The notes: a model not told the origin generated them from the letters alone. DNA of 27,378 bases from Dehalococcoidales bacterium (GCA_028717305.1 JAQUOC010000006.1:1-27378); one strand, 5' to 3'. Counted from the stretch's first letter, positions 7,321 to 15,446 are shown. A program made the numbers and translations.

Positions 7321-8685
7321 TCAATCCTTCTTACTGTCACCGAACATTTTATCACCTAAGGGCACCACTTTCCCGCCCTCTTCCAGTCTTTTGATGTAGC
7401 CGTTCGACTGAGAGGTTACCGCCGGACTTATCAGTCTAACTTTCCTCAAATCCCTGAAATTCCCCGAAACAATACTCTGGTAGAAGTAAGATACCCGGGC
7501 CCTCCCCAACAAAGGTATAATTACCGACGTCACGACAATGCTACTCAGTATGACAATATAGGTAACATCTCGAATCAGTTCACCGCCGATAATACCTTCC
7601 TGAGCCGGAATCGAGGCTAATACAGCCGCTGCCAGACCTTTGGGTATCATTACTGATATTAGGGCAGCTTCTTTCTGTGTAAAAGATCCGCCTACGGTGA
7701 TTTTAACTGCCGGTATACGTAATACGAATGCCATAAAAGTCATCAATATGCCGATTAGAATAATCCCGACACTGGAGAACTGGAGCGATATTCCCAAATA
7801 GACAAAGAAAAAGGTTTTAAGCAGGAAAGAAGCTTCCGTGAAAAAGGCCCTTTCGGTTTCGGTGAGCCCGACAGGATTACCCGCCAGCGGCTTGCCTAAC
7901 CTGGGTAGTTTTATTGATTCAATATTACCTATCGTTATGCCAAAAGCTAATGCGGTAATTGCCCCGCTAAAGCCAAGTGTTTCCACCAGGCCAAACAGAG
8001 CGAATACGATGGCCACAGTAGTAAACATAGCATTTTTCATGGTGTGTATTCTGCGCAATATTAGAGACCACAAGAATGCTCCGCCAAATCCAAAAATAAT
8101 CGCCACTAAAAAAGATGCTATTAAGTCACCCGTTATTGTGCCAACATTGATACCACCGAGTCCGTAAGCCCCGATCAACGCTAATGTTACAGCAACACTG
8201 AGCACATCGTTGATGGAGGATTCGACAGATAAAAGGGCATGCATTTCTTCGCTAGTTTTTAACTGTTTCACTAAAGGAATTATGATTGCCTCAGAAGTCG
8301 ATGCAACGATAGAACCAATAATCAGAGATGGGATCCAGCCCAGCGGAAGCAACAGGTGCGCGGCGACTCCAACAACTACCATGGTCAGAAAGAAGCTGGC
8401 AAAAGCTAGTTTTACTGCTTTACTGAGTGCAGAGCTTAACACCCTCAGCTTAAGAGCGACACCACCCTCAAAAAGAATTACTACCAGCGTTATAGTAACA
8501 AAAACCGGACCGACCAGACCGAAGGATTCCACTGGAACCAGCTTGGAGACGGGGCCTAATATGATACCCACGATGATTAGCATCAGGACATCGGGTACTC
8601 TGGTGCGGTCAAATATATGCACAAAAAAGTGCGCCAGGAATATGAGTCCGCCGACAACAGCTATAACTAAAGCGATGTTATTCAT
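7321..8685 (-). CDS. CPA1-type cation/proton antiporter
   Basis: The 454-aa protein has about 12-13 membrane segments across residues 5-415 and a short cytoplasmic tail. It exchanges Na+ or K+ for protons, serving pH and salt balance. The family signature is N159-D160 in ESSINDVLSVAVTLAL, the ND motif of electroneutral CPA1/NhaP carriers. The usual unwound-helix motif (STDPVAV type) here reads STSEAIIIP, with Ser and Glu replacing Asp and Pro, so ion preference cannot be assumed. The GGVALKLRVL block after LFEGG is typical. No SD is obvious before the ATG. The gene follows the MscS gene on the same strand after a 79-base gap, and the two could form an osmotic or ionic stress unit. Confidence 0.9.
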   Translation of the reverse strand: MNNIALVIAVVGGLIFLAHFFVHIFDRTRVPDVLMLIIVGIILGPVSKLVPVESFGLVGPVFVTITLVVILFEGGVALKLRVLSSALSKAVKLAFASFFLTMVVVGVAAHLLLPLGWIPSLIIGSIVASTSEAIIIPLVKQLKTSEEMHALLSVESSINDVLSVAVTLALIGAYGLGGINVGTITGDLIASFLVAIIFGFGGAFLWSLILRRIHTMKNAMFTTVAIVFALFGLVETLGFSGAITALAFGITIGNIESIKLPRLGKPLAGNPVGLTETERAFFTEASFLLKTFFFVYLGISLQFSSVGIILIGILMTFMAFVLRIPAVKITVGGSFTQKEAALISVMIPKGLAAAVLASIPAQEGIIGGELIRDVTYIVILSSIVVTSVIIPLLGRARVSYFYQSIVSGNFRDLRKVRLISPAVTSQSNGYIKRLEEGGKVVPLGDKMFGDSKKD

Positions 8686-8764
8686 TTGACTCAGTTCGAA
8701 GATAACTATTCATAAACCAGCTCAAGACATGAAGTGAATGGAGAGGATAAAATATGGGGCAGGA

Positions 8765-9952
8765 CTACTTTACAGTGAGACTAGCCCCGCAGTGGGTGCA
8801 GAACCGGCTGCCGGAAAGGTTGGGCCGGGAACAAGACGGACAGGGCAGCCCTTTGCCCATCGGACTGTCGCCAAAATATATCTTTACGTGAGGCCAGGGA
8901 ATCTCTATCCCCTCCTGGTCAAAGGCCTTCTTCACCCTCTTCCGCAGCTCTCCGGTTACGTCCCACTGCATTAGCGGTTTGGTCTCACCCAATACCTTAA
9001 TCTCGATACCTGATTCTCCGAAGTTACTGACCCGGAGAACCTTAGGTGCAGTCGTTATCATCCGACCAAAGATATCGTCTTCGGCTAAGCTGGCACCAAC
9101 CCGGTTAATGACTTCCGTTACATGGTCAAGGTCTTCACCATAGGCTACCGGGATATCGATATTAACACGCGACCACTCCTTGGTATAGTTGCTTGAAGTA
9201 CTAACCTCACCGTTGGGTATCGAATGCACGATGCCATCAAGATCCCGCATAACAGTTCGCATTATGTTGACATCCTCGACCAGGCCGGTGATGCCGGCAA
9301 TCCTTACTACATCGCCCTTGTTATACTGATTCTGCATCAATATCAGTGCCCCACGCAGCATATCCCGAACCATGCTCTGTGCCCCGAAGCCGATTGCGAT
9401 ACCGACTACTCCGGCGGCCGCCAGGAGCGGGGTAATATTGATACCGACTCTGGAAAGAATCATAAGTACGGCTACCAGTACGATGACAGCAGTAGCCGAA
9501 CCGGTGAGGAAACTACTAAGTGTTTGTGATCTTTTTGTCCGTTCCTCCTTGGCATATCGCCCCTTACCAACACCCTTGACCCAGTGATCAACCATCCTGG
9601 GTATCAACACTCTGGCCAGTCGGTAGAAGAAATACGCTATTGCAGCGACCGCCAGAATATAGACTCCATGCTTAAGAAACCATACCTCCACTTCGTCCTG
9701 AGTTACCATGCCCTCAACACCCTGCCGTGAAATAATCACAGCGGCCGCTGCCAGGCCGACAAAGACAAGGCAAATCCAGATAAACACACGCACAGCGGTA
9801 AGCCAGCGGGAATACTTCTTCGCCGGCTCTTTCCTCGTCGCTGTTTTCTTAACCAGAGACTCAATCCGGTGCATGGTGATGACAAGTGCGATAAGTATCA
9901 CAATTGACCAGATAAGTATTTCCAGACCGTTAGCAGTAAACCACTGCCACAT
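8765..9952 (-). CDS. MscS-family mechanosensitive channel with C-terminal zinc ribbon
   Basis: MscS channels open under membrane tension and release solutes after osmotic downshock. This 395-aa form has hydrophobic segments at about 9-29, 50-70, 93-110 and 147-168. The pore helix and beta domain follow, with TPLLAAAGVVGIAIGFGAQS and a long NQYNKGDVVRIAGITGLVEDV stretch matching the family core. After the usual C-terminal domain there is a separate four-cysteine ribbon: C371, C374, C385, C388. Canonical MscS proteins end before such a tail. The ATG has AAGGATAAGG upstream. The gene sits between an intrinsic terminator behind radA and the antiporter gene, so it probably has its own promoter; a TATAAT lies at 9992-9987, but I see no good -35. 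Confidence 0.92.
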   Translation of the reverse strand: MWQWFTANGLEILIWSIVILIALVITMHRIESLVKKTATRKEPAKKYSRWLTAVRVFIWICLVFVGLAAAAVIISRQGVEGMVTQDEVEVWFLKHGVYILAVAAIAYFFYRLARVLIPRMVDHWVKGVGKGRYAKEERTKRSQTLSSFLTGSATAVIVLVAVLMILSRVGINITPLLAAAGVVGIAIGFGAQSMVRDMLRGALILMQNQYNKGDVVRIAGITGLVEDVNIMRTVMRDLDGIVHSIPNGEVSTSSNYTKEWSRVNIDIPVAYGEDLDHVTEVINRVGASLAEDDIFGRMITTAPKVLRVSNFGESGIEIKVLGETKPLMQWDVTGELRKRVKKAFDQEGIEIPWPHVKIYFGDSPMGKGLPCPSCSRPNLSGSRFCTHCGASLTVK

Positions 9953-9991
9953 AGTAATACCTTATCCTTTGATTGATTTATAGATTATTAT

Positions 9992-10030
9992 AAAGAAAAA
10001 CCGGATTCATTGCACATAATAGTGAACCGG
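9992..10030 (-). terminator. intrinsic terminator downstream of radA
   Basis: On the minus strand CCGGTTCA (10030-10023) pairs with TGAATCCGG (10009-10001) with a single bulge, and TTTTTCTTT (10000-9992) follows directly. It lies 35 bases after the radA stop and separates radA from the MscS gene. Confidence 0.75.
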
Positions 10031-10064
10031 CAGGCGGCCGGTAATCCGGGCTGAATGTCCATAC

Positions 10065-11468
10065 TTAGTCTTCACCGGACTTACTCTTTTTGCCACCCCC
10101 AGCCAGACCAAATCCGATTGCTCCCCTAAGTGTGGCAACCGGGATAAGCTCGATATCCTTATCTTTCACGCCGATCCTACACCCTGTTTCCGGCACCAGG
10201 CAACGTTTGAAGCCTAACCGGGCAGCTTCACCCACCCGCCTCTCTAACTGAGAGACCGCCCTCAGTTCACCACTCAGGCCTACTTCCCCTACCGCTACCA
10301 ACCCTGGGATGACCTCTACATCACGATAACTGGAGGCAATGGCCAGAGCAACCCCCAGGTCAGCCGACGGCTCACCGACCTTAAGTCCGCCGGTGACATT
10401 AGCAATAATATCCTGATTGCCCAGCCTTAATCCAACCCGACGGGAGAGTACCGCAGTAACCAGCAACAGGCGTCCAAAATCAACGCCGTTGGCGGTGCGA
10501 CGCGGCAACCCGAAGCTGGTTGGATTGGTCAAGGCCTGAATCTCCGCCAGCAGGGGACGGCTACCTTCGATAGTAGGCACTACCACTGAGCCCACCCTAT
10601 GGCTCAACCGTCGTGACAGGAATACCTGCGACGGGTCAGATACCTCAAGCAAGCCCTCACTCTTCATCTCGAAGATACCGACCTCGTTAGTAGAGCCAAA
10701 GCGGTTCTTGACACAACGTAACAAACGATAGGCGCTGAAAGACTCACCCTCCAGATAGAGCACAATATCAACAATGTGCTCCAGCACACGGGGACCAGCG
10801 ATGGCACCGTCCTTAGTAACATGTCCGGCTATGAAAACAGGTACCGCACTCTGCTTTGCCCAGTGCATAAGCCGCAGGGTACACTCACGCACCTGGGCAA
10901 TACTACCCGGTGCTGCCTCAAGCTCAGAGAGGCATACTGTCTGAATGGAATCAATCACCACCAGTATGGGCGACAACTCATCAATACGGCAAAGGATAGA
11001 CTCAAGATCAGTCTCCGACAGAAGATAGAGGTTATCACCCTTGACTTTGAGACGCTCTGACCGGAGCTTAATCTGATGCAACGTCTCTTCACCGGAAACA
11101 TAGATAACATTACCCTGCTCCCGTGCGATCAGTGCGGCAGCCTGGAGCAGAAGGGTTGACTTACCGATACCCGGGTCACCCCCAATAAGTGTCAGCGAGC
11201 CAGAGACGACTCCTCCTCCCAGCACACGGTTAAATTCGGGCAAGGGAAGCGGAAAACGATCGCGGTCACCGGTGACAATACGGGACAGCTCCTGGGGCGG
11301 GTTAAGCGATGAGACTGTTGCGGAAGCGGCGGCAACGGTTGCCCTGGCCTCAGTAAAGGTGTTCCACTGCTGGCAGTAAGGACATCGCCCCAACCACTTG
11401 AGACTCTCCTTACCACACTGCTGACAGACAAAAATAGTACTGGTGCCAGATTTACTTGCTTTAACCAT
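10065..11468 (-). CDS. radA: DNA repair protein RadA
   Basis: RadA is a RecA-like helicase that drives branch migration in recombinational repair. Counting from the ATG at 11468 (467 aa), C15-C18-C29-C32 form the N-terminal zinc finger (FVCQQCG then RCPYC). GDPGIGKS at 97-104 is Walker A, VVIDSIQT holds Walker B, VKNRFGSTNEVG is the RadA-specific KNRFG motif, and the C-terminal third is the Lon-like domain (GLKVGEPSADLGVALAIASS). The open frame continues to a TTG at 11504, but family alignment favours the ATG. A TTGACC box lies just upstream near 11518-11523 without a convincing -10. An intrinsic terminator follows the gene. Confidence 0.97.
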   Translation of the reverse strand: MVKASKSGTSTIFVCQQCGKESLKWLGRCPYCQQWNTFTEARATVAAASATVSSLNPPQELSRIVTGDRDRFPLPLPEFNRVLGGGVVSGSLTLIGGDPGIGKSTLLLQAAALIAREQGNVIYVSGEETLHQIKLRSERLKVKGDNLYLLSETDLESILCRIDELSPILVVIDSIQTVCLSELEAAPGSIAQVRECTLRLMHWAKQSAVPVFIAGHVTKDGAIAGPRVLEHIVDIVLYLEGESFSAYRLLRCVKNRFGSTNEVGIFEMKSEGLLEVSDPSQVFLSRRLSHRVGSVVVPTIEGSRPLLAEIQALTNPTSFGLPRRTANGVDFGRLLLVTAVLSRRVGLRLGNQDIIANVTGGLKVGEPSADLGVALAIASSYRDVEVIPGLVAVGEVGLSGELRAVSQLERRVGEAARLGFKRCLVPETGCRIGVKDKDIELIPVATLRGAIGFGLAGGGKKSKSGED

Positions 11469-11651
11469 CGTGATAACTTTACCCCATCTTGAAGAGCAAA
11501 GCAATCCGCTAACCTTTGGTCAATAAAAAAGAGGGCAAACAAAACACGGGCAAATACCATAGCAGTATTACGCTTAGATATCACCGGGTAGTTTGAGAAA
11601 AAATTCGACAAAACAAATGGCATGACATGATGAAAGGGAACAGGTACTAGA

Positions 11652-12134
11652 TCACGTGGGATCAAGGTTAATTACACCACTCTTACCGCCACTCTTCCTG
11701 GCAAGACGGATATCTTCAATTTTGATGCCGCGGTCCACCGCCTTGCACATATCATAGATAGTTAAGGCAGCAACCGCCACGGCAGTCAGGGCCTCCATCT
11801 CCACACCCGTCTTGCCGATACTCCTCACCGTAGCCGTAATCTCCACAATACAATTGCCTTCATCCAGACTGAAGTCAACTTCGACATCCCCGATAAGAAG
11901 CGGATGGCACAGAGGTATCAGATCCGGCGTCCGCTTGGCTGCCATAATACCAGCCAGCCGGGCCACCGCCAGAACGTCACCCTTGACCACCCCTCCCTTC
12001 TTGATGAGATCAAGGGTAGCCGCCTGCATGATGACAGATCCCCGAGCCACCGCCTCACGCTGAGTATCCGGTTTGGCGCTAATATCAACCATCTTAGGAT
12101 GCCCCCGGGCATCCAGGTGGGTCAGCTCTTCCAT
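11652..12134 (-). CDS. moaC: cyclic pyranopterin monophosphate synthase
   Basis: MoaC converts the MoaA product into cyclic pyranopterin monophosphate, the first stable intermediate of molybdenum cofactor synthesis. The 160-aa chain shows the full signature: MVDISAKPDTQREA near the N-terminus, TPDLIPLCHPLLI, GVEMEALTAVAVAALTIYDM with the catalytic region, and the closing KSGGKSG. It begins three bases after the moaA stop with GGGGG seven bases upstream, so it is co-translated with moaA. A 183-base gap separates it from radA, and no terminator is apparent there. Confidence 0.97.
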   Translation of the reverse strand: MEELTHLDARGHPKMVDISAKPDTQREAVARGSVIMQAATLDLIKKGGVVKGDVLAVARLAGIMAAKRTPDLIPLCHPLLIGDVEVDFSLDEGNCIVEITATVRSIGKTGVEMEALTAVAVAALTIYDMCKAVDRGIKIEDIRLARKSGGKSGVINLDPT

Positions 12135-12137
12135 AAA

Positions 12138-13124
12138 TCAACCCCCTACTTGAGTCATCGGCCGGTCTCCCGGCAAAAATCCCTCAGCAAGTCGATGACG
12201 CAGCGGCTTACTGCTTACCGCAGCAGTTATTAACCGCTTCAACTCCGATGAAGATATGCCACTACGCATAGGCTGCTTTAGATCCACCTCAGCGTCAGAG
12301 AGTAGACAAGGGCGGAGCTTTCCATCAGCAGTAAGACGCAACCGGTTACAATTAAAACAGAAATGCTCACTGACCGGGCTGATAAAACCAACCGTACCAC
12401 GGCTGCCGGGAAAACGGAAGTACCGGGCCGGCCCGTTACCAACCTGTGTTAGACCTGGTTCCAGTTCGCCTAACGGCTCAAGACGTCTTTTTATCTCGCT
12501 GACCGGAACAAAATGCGAGGTTCGATAAGCTATCCCTGCAGTAGGCATAAACTCAATGAAGCGCACGTGCCACCCTTCTCCGATAGTCTTTGCGGCAAAA
12601 TCAATGACTTCATCATCGTTAATACCGGCCATAACCACCATATTAATCTTCACCGGACTGAGCCCCACCGACCCGGCACTATCAATACCCCTGAGGACAT
12701 CGGCAACATCATAACTGCTGCGAGTAATAGCCTTAAATCTATCCGACCGGAGGGTATCCAAACTGATATTGACCCTCTTGAGACCTGCCTGCTTCAGGAT
12801 AGGAGCATAACTACCGAGTAATGTCCCGTTTGTGGTCAGGGAAACATCATCAATCGTATCCAACCCCACCAGAAGTTGCACCAGATCAGCCAGCCCCAAT
12901 CTCACCAGAGGCTCACCACCGGTAAGCCTGACCCTGCTTATACCCAGATCAGCCGCTGCCTTGACTATGGTACAGATTTCCTCATAGGTAAGAATATCTC
13001 CGTGAGATATCTGACAAATGCCATCAGCCGGCATACAATAGACACAGCGCAGATTACAGCGGTCGGTTACCGAGATACGCAGGTAATTTATCGGCCGTTG
13101 AAAAGAATCATAAAGCCCAGTCAT
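12138..13124 (-). CDS. moaA: GTP 3',8-cyclase (radical SAM)
   Basis: MoaA is a radical-SAM enzyme that rearranges GTP with MoaC to start molybdopterin synthesis. The 328-aa protein has the SAM-cluster motif C23-x3-C27-x2-C30 (CNLRCVYC) and RLTGGEPL. The C-terminal three-cysteine cluster is at FCFNCNRLRLTADGKLRPCL. The terminal Gly-Gly (TQVGG), needed by the family for activity, is present. Its ATG overlaps the rdgB stop by four bases (ATGA), with GGAG eight bases upstream. Molybdoenzymes such as formate dehydrogenase would need this pathway; none is in the window. Confidence 0.97.
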   Translation of the reverse strand: MTGLYDSFQRPINYLRISVTDRCNLRCVYCMPADGICQISHGDILTYEEICTIVKAAADLGISRVRLTGGEPLVRLGLADLVQLLVGLDTIDDVSLTTNGTLLGSYAPILKQAGLKRVNISLDTLRSDRFKAITRSSYDVADVLRGIDSAGSVGLSPVKINMVVMAGINDDEVIDFAAKTIGEGWHVRFIEFMPTAGIAYRTSHFVPVSEIKRRLEPLGELEPGLTQVGNGPARYFRFPGSRGTVGFISPVSEHFCFNCNRLRLTADGKLRPCLLSDAEVDLKQPMRSGISSSELKRLITAAVSSKPLRHRLAEGFLPGDRPMTQVGG

Positions 13125-13717
13125 AACCCCATCTCCATCAGTACCCGGGGTACTTTACCGGCTGCCTGTCCCCGATGACTGATACTGTCCTTCTCCTCCA
13201 GTGATAACTGAGCCATCGTCCTGTCCAACTCAGGAAGATAAAAGATGGGGTCATAGCCAAATCCTCCTTCTCCCTGCGGCTCAAGGCCTATCAGCCCCGG
13301 GCACTCGCCACAACAAAACCCCAGCCTTCCATCAGGAGCAGCAACCGCAATAACACAGCGGAAACGGGCAGAACGCTTTTCCCATGGCACACCTTTGAGT
13401 TTAGACAGGAGATAACTAACCCGGTCGCTATCCGAAGCCCCTTCACCGGCATAACGTGCCGACAGCCGACCCGGCTCACCACCCAGAGCATCAACCTCCA
13501 ACCCGGAATCATCAGCCAGGGCCACTAACCCGCTCTCGGCAGAAAGTATCACCGCCTTTAGTCTGGCATTCTCCTCCAGGCTTTCCCCTGCCTCGTCAAC
13601 CTCACGGGCAATGCCCATTTCCTCCAGAGTAACCAGCCTGAAGGGAAGGGCCTGCAACAGACTCCGGTACTCACGCACCTTAGCCTTATTGTTTGTCGCC
13701 AGGAGCAGACATGGCAA
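13121..13717 (-). CDS. rdgB: XTP/dITP (non-canonical purine NTP) diphosphatase
   Basis: This Ham1/RdgB-family enzyme hydrolyses dITP, ITP and XTP to monophosphates and so keeps deaminated purines out of DNA. Motifs are LLLATNNKAKVREY (N-terminal nucleotide loop), ALADDSGLEVDALGGEPG (catalytic Asp), SARYAGEGASD and GEGGFGYDPIFYLPE, and the C-terminal SHRGQA is present. I place the start at the TTG at 13717: GGAG lies five bases upstream and the protein then begins MPCLLLATNN like the family (198 aa). The longer frame from an ATG at 13765 would overlap the GYD gene by 23 bases and has no SD. The stop overlaps moaA. Confidence 0.95.
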   Translation of the reverse strand: MPCLLLATNNKAKVREYRSLLQALPFRLVTLEEMGIAREVDEAGESLEENARLKAVILSAESGLVALADDSGLEVDALGGEPGRLSARYAGEGASDSDRVSYLLSKLKGVPWEKRSARFRCVIAVAAPDGRLGFCCGECPGLIGLEPQGEGGFGYDPIFYLPELDRTMAQLSLEEKDSISHRGQAAGKVPRVLMEMGL

Positions 13718-13742
13718 CGAATCTCCGAATCGACGGCTCTCT

Positions 13743-14024
13743 TTAGCTGTTACCACAAAATTCATCGAGGGTCATCGCCGCCATGGTCATCGTCTGAAGC
13801 GTGCCTCTTGAGCCGAGCTCGTTAACAACCCTGGCCACAGTGACATTGTCCGGGGCTTCCAGAATATTGACGAAGTCATAGGGGCCTAGCAGAGCATACT
13901 GGGCTATTATCTTAACTCCCATAGCCTCAACCTCTTTATCAACCTCCTTAATCCTCTGGGGATGCGACTTTATCGTCTTCCTTCCTTCGTCAGTTAGGGT
14001 TGTGAGCATAACATAGGTCGCCAT
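13743..14024 (-). CDS. GYD-domain protein
   Basis: This 93-aa ferredoxin-fold protein matches the GYD family (PF08734), with MATYVMLTTLTDEGRKTIK at the start and LLGPYDFVNILEAPD in the middle carrying the G-Y-D-like triad. Members are small dimeric alpha/beta-barrel proteins with no proven activity. The ATG at 14024 has a near-perfect SD (GGAGGTGG) ahead of it, which decides against the GTG at 14033. It is the first gene of the run to moaC and is divergent from hisA. The rdgB start is 25 bases downstream of its stop. Confidence 0.85.
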   Translation of the reverse strand: MATYVMLTTLTDEGRKTIKSHPQRIKEVDKEVEAMGVKIIAQYALLGPYDFVNILEAPDNVTVARVVNELGSRGTLQTMTMAAMTLDEFCGNS

Positions 14025-14117
14025 TTGTACCACCTCCGCTATTAGTATCGGCGCCGGACTGAAAGCTCTCTTCGGAGTCTTTTAACACTGAAACTTTTCC
14101 CAAGCCACTCTCACTAC

Positions 14118-14147
14118 TATATAGAACAGACAATGACAGTCTAGCAA
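14118..14147 (-). promoter_or_regulatory. possible promoter of the GYD-rdgB-moaA-moaC run
   Basis: On the minus strand TTGCTA (14147-14142) precedes TATATA (14123-14118) by 18 bases; an overlapping TATAGT is a second -10 candidate. The GYD start lies about 90 bases downstream. The matches are partial, so this is a suggestion only. Confidence 0.35.
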
Positions 14148-14190
14148 CCGGAACTGACCCTGTCAAGATGAGCAGATGAAGAGGACTAAT

Positions 14191-14220
14191 TTCAATGCAA
14201 CAGCATTTTTATGGTATGAT
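14191..14220 (+). promoter_or_regulatory. possible hisA promoter
   Basis: TATGAT at 14215-14220 matches the -10 consensus in five of six places; the -35 (TTCAAT, 14191-14196, spacing 18) is poor. If used, transcription would start near 14227, downstream of the upstream in-frame ATGs (14195, 14216, 14222). Those could then not start HisA. Confidence 0.35.
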
Positions 14221-14269
14221 AATGACTACAAAAAACAGGGGATTTAGCTATGGAAAGGAGAGTGCAACC

Positions 14270-14986
14270 ATAGAGATAATCCCGGCAATAGATATCAGAA
14301 AAGGTAAGTGCGTACGGCTCTACCAGGGTGATTATGACCAGGAAACGGTGTTCTATAATGACCCGGTAGAGGTAGCGCTGGAATGGCAGTCAATGGGAGC
14401 ACCGAGACTGCATATCGTCGACCTGGACGGCGCTGTTGCCGGCAGGCTCTGCAATCTGGATATTATCAATGAAATAGCCAGCGCTCTACTGATACCCACG
14501 CAGGTAGGCGGCGGCATCCGCGATCTGGAAACAATAGAACAACTGCTAAAAACGGGAGTGGACCGCGTCATCTTGGGCACATCCGCCGTAGAAGACCCGA
14601 CGCTGGTTCAAGAGGCGTGCCAGAGTTTCAGCGAATCAATTATTGTTTGTATTGATACTAGGAAGGGGAACGTCGAGATACACGGCTGGCTGCAGAAAAC
14701 CGCGCTGAGTGCAACAGAGCTTGCCAGGTCGATGGCCGAGCTAGGGGTAAAGCGTTTTATTCATACCGACATCAGCCGTGACGGCACCCTCACCGAGCCA
14801 AACTTCAGCGCCATTAACGAGATGGTCAATGCCGTTAAAATACCAATCATCGCTGCCGGCGGCATTTCATCACTGAACCATCTCAGAATGTTAAAACAAC
14901 TCGGTGTGGAGGGAGCCATCATCGGCAAGGCACTCTACACCAGGGACATCAACCTGAAACAGGCACTGAATACCATCAATCAATAA
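14270..14986 (+). CDS. hisA: phosphoribosylformimino-AICAR-P isomerase
   Basis: HisA catalyses the Amadori isomerisation of ProFAR, the fourth step of histidine synthesis, in a single TIM barrel. Numbered from the ATA at 14270 (238 aa, the normal family length), the catalytic aspartates fall at D8 (IIPAIDI) and D129 (CIDTRKG), their usual places. VGGGIRD and AAGGIS phosphate-binding loops and DISRDGT are present. AAGGAG lies nine bases before this ATA, and relatives start M-E-I-I-P-A-I-D where this reads I-E-I-I-P-A-I-D. Canonical in-frame starts exist only upstream, at 14195, 14216 and 14222, adding 16-25 non-family residues and lacking an SD. The enzyme identity is certain; the start is not. 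Confidence 0.93.
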   Translation: MEIIPAIDIRKGKCVRLYQGDYDQETVFYNDPVEVALEWQSMGAPRLHIVDLDGAVAGRLCNLDIINEIASALLIPTQVGGGIRDLETIEQLLKTGVDRVILGTSAVEDPTLVQEACQSFSESIIVCIDTRKGNVEIHGWLQKTALSATELARSMAELGVKRFIHTDISRDGTLTEPNFSAINEMVNAVKIPIIAAGGISSLNHLRMLKQLGVEGAIIGKALYTRDINLKQALNTINQ

Positions 14987-15101
14987 TTTAAAGCCTTTTT
15001 ATTCCGAAGAAAGACAGCCTGGCAAAAGTACGGCAAAACCCATGCCCCGCTCTCCTGACGGGGAAAAACAGGCTACCAAAGCAGATAAGGGGGTGAGGAC
15101 A

Positions 15102-15440
15102 ATAGCTAAACTGAAGTTTAACGAGCAGGGGCTTATCCCAGCGATAATTCAGGACGCCGACAGCGGCGAGACGCTGATGCTGGGCTATATGAATGAAGAA
15201 TCGCTCCGCCTGACTCTGTCCAGCGGCGATGCCTGGTTCTATAGCCGGAGCCGACAGAAGCTATGGCACAAGGGGGAAACCTCGGGCAACTATATTAGGG
15301 TAGTCTCCATCTGGAAGGACTGCGACAGCGACACCATTCTAGTTCAGGCCAGGCCGGTCGGCCCGGTTTGCCATACCGGCAATAAGACCTGCTTCTTCCA
15401 GCGGCTTACCGAGCAAGACCTGACCGACCATAAACCCTGA
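15102..15440 (+). CDS. hisI: phosphoribosyl-AMP cyclohydrolase
   Basis: HisI opens the purine ring of phosphoribosyl-AMP, the third step of histidine synthesis, so its product feeds HisA. This is a stand-alone cyclohydrolase without the HisE domain. It shows GETLMLGYMNEESL, WFYSRSRQKLWHKGETSGN, the metal motif DCDSD and the two C-terminal cysteines in VCHTGNKTC. The frame is open from an ATG at 15042, but those first residues are not family-like and have no SD. A near-perfect SD, AAGGGGGTGA (15087-15096), sits eight bases before an ATA at 15102, from which the protein begins at the usual point (112 aa). A GTG at 15093 lies inside the SD itself. It ends six bases from the convergent DUF1385 gene. 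Confidence 0.93.
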   Translation: MAKLKFNEQGLIPAIIQDADSGETLMLGYMNEESLRLTLSSGDAWFYSRSRQKLWHKGETSGNYIRVVSIWKDCDSDTILVQARPVGPVCHTGNKTCFFQRLTEQDLTDHKP

Positions 15441-15446
15441 GTCAAC

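Noticed and set aside
13743..13765. rdgB starting at the ATG at 13765 and overlapping the GYD gene
   Set aside because: No SD precedes it and the added residues are not family-like; the TTG at 13717 has GGAG at the right distance.
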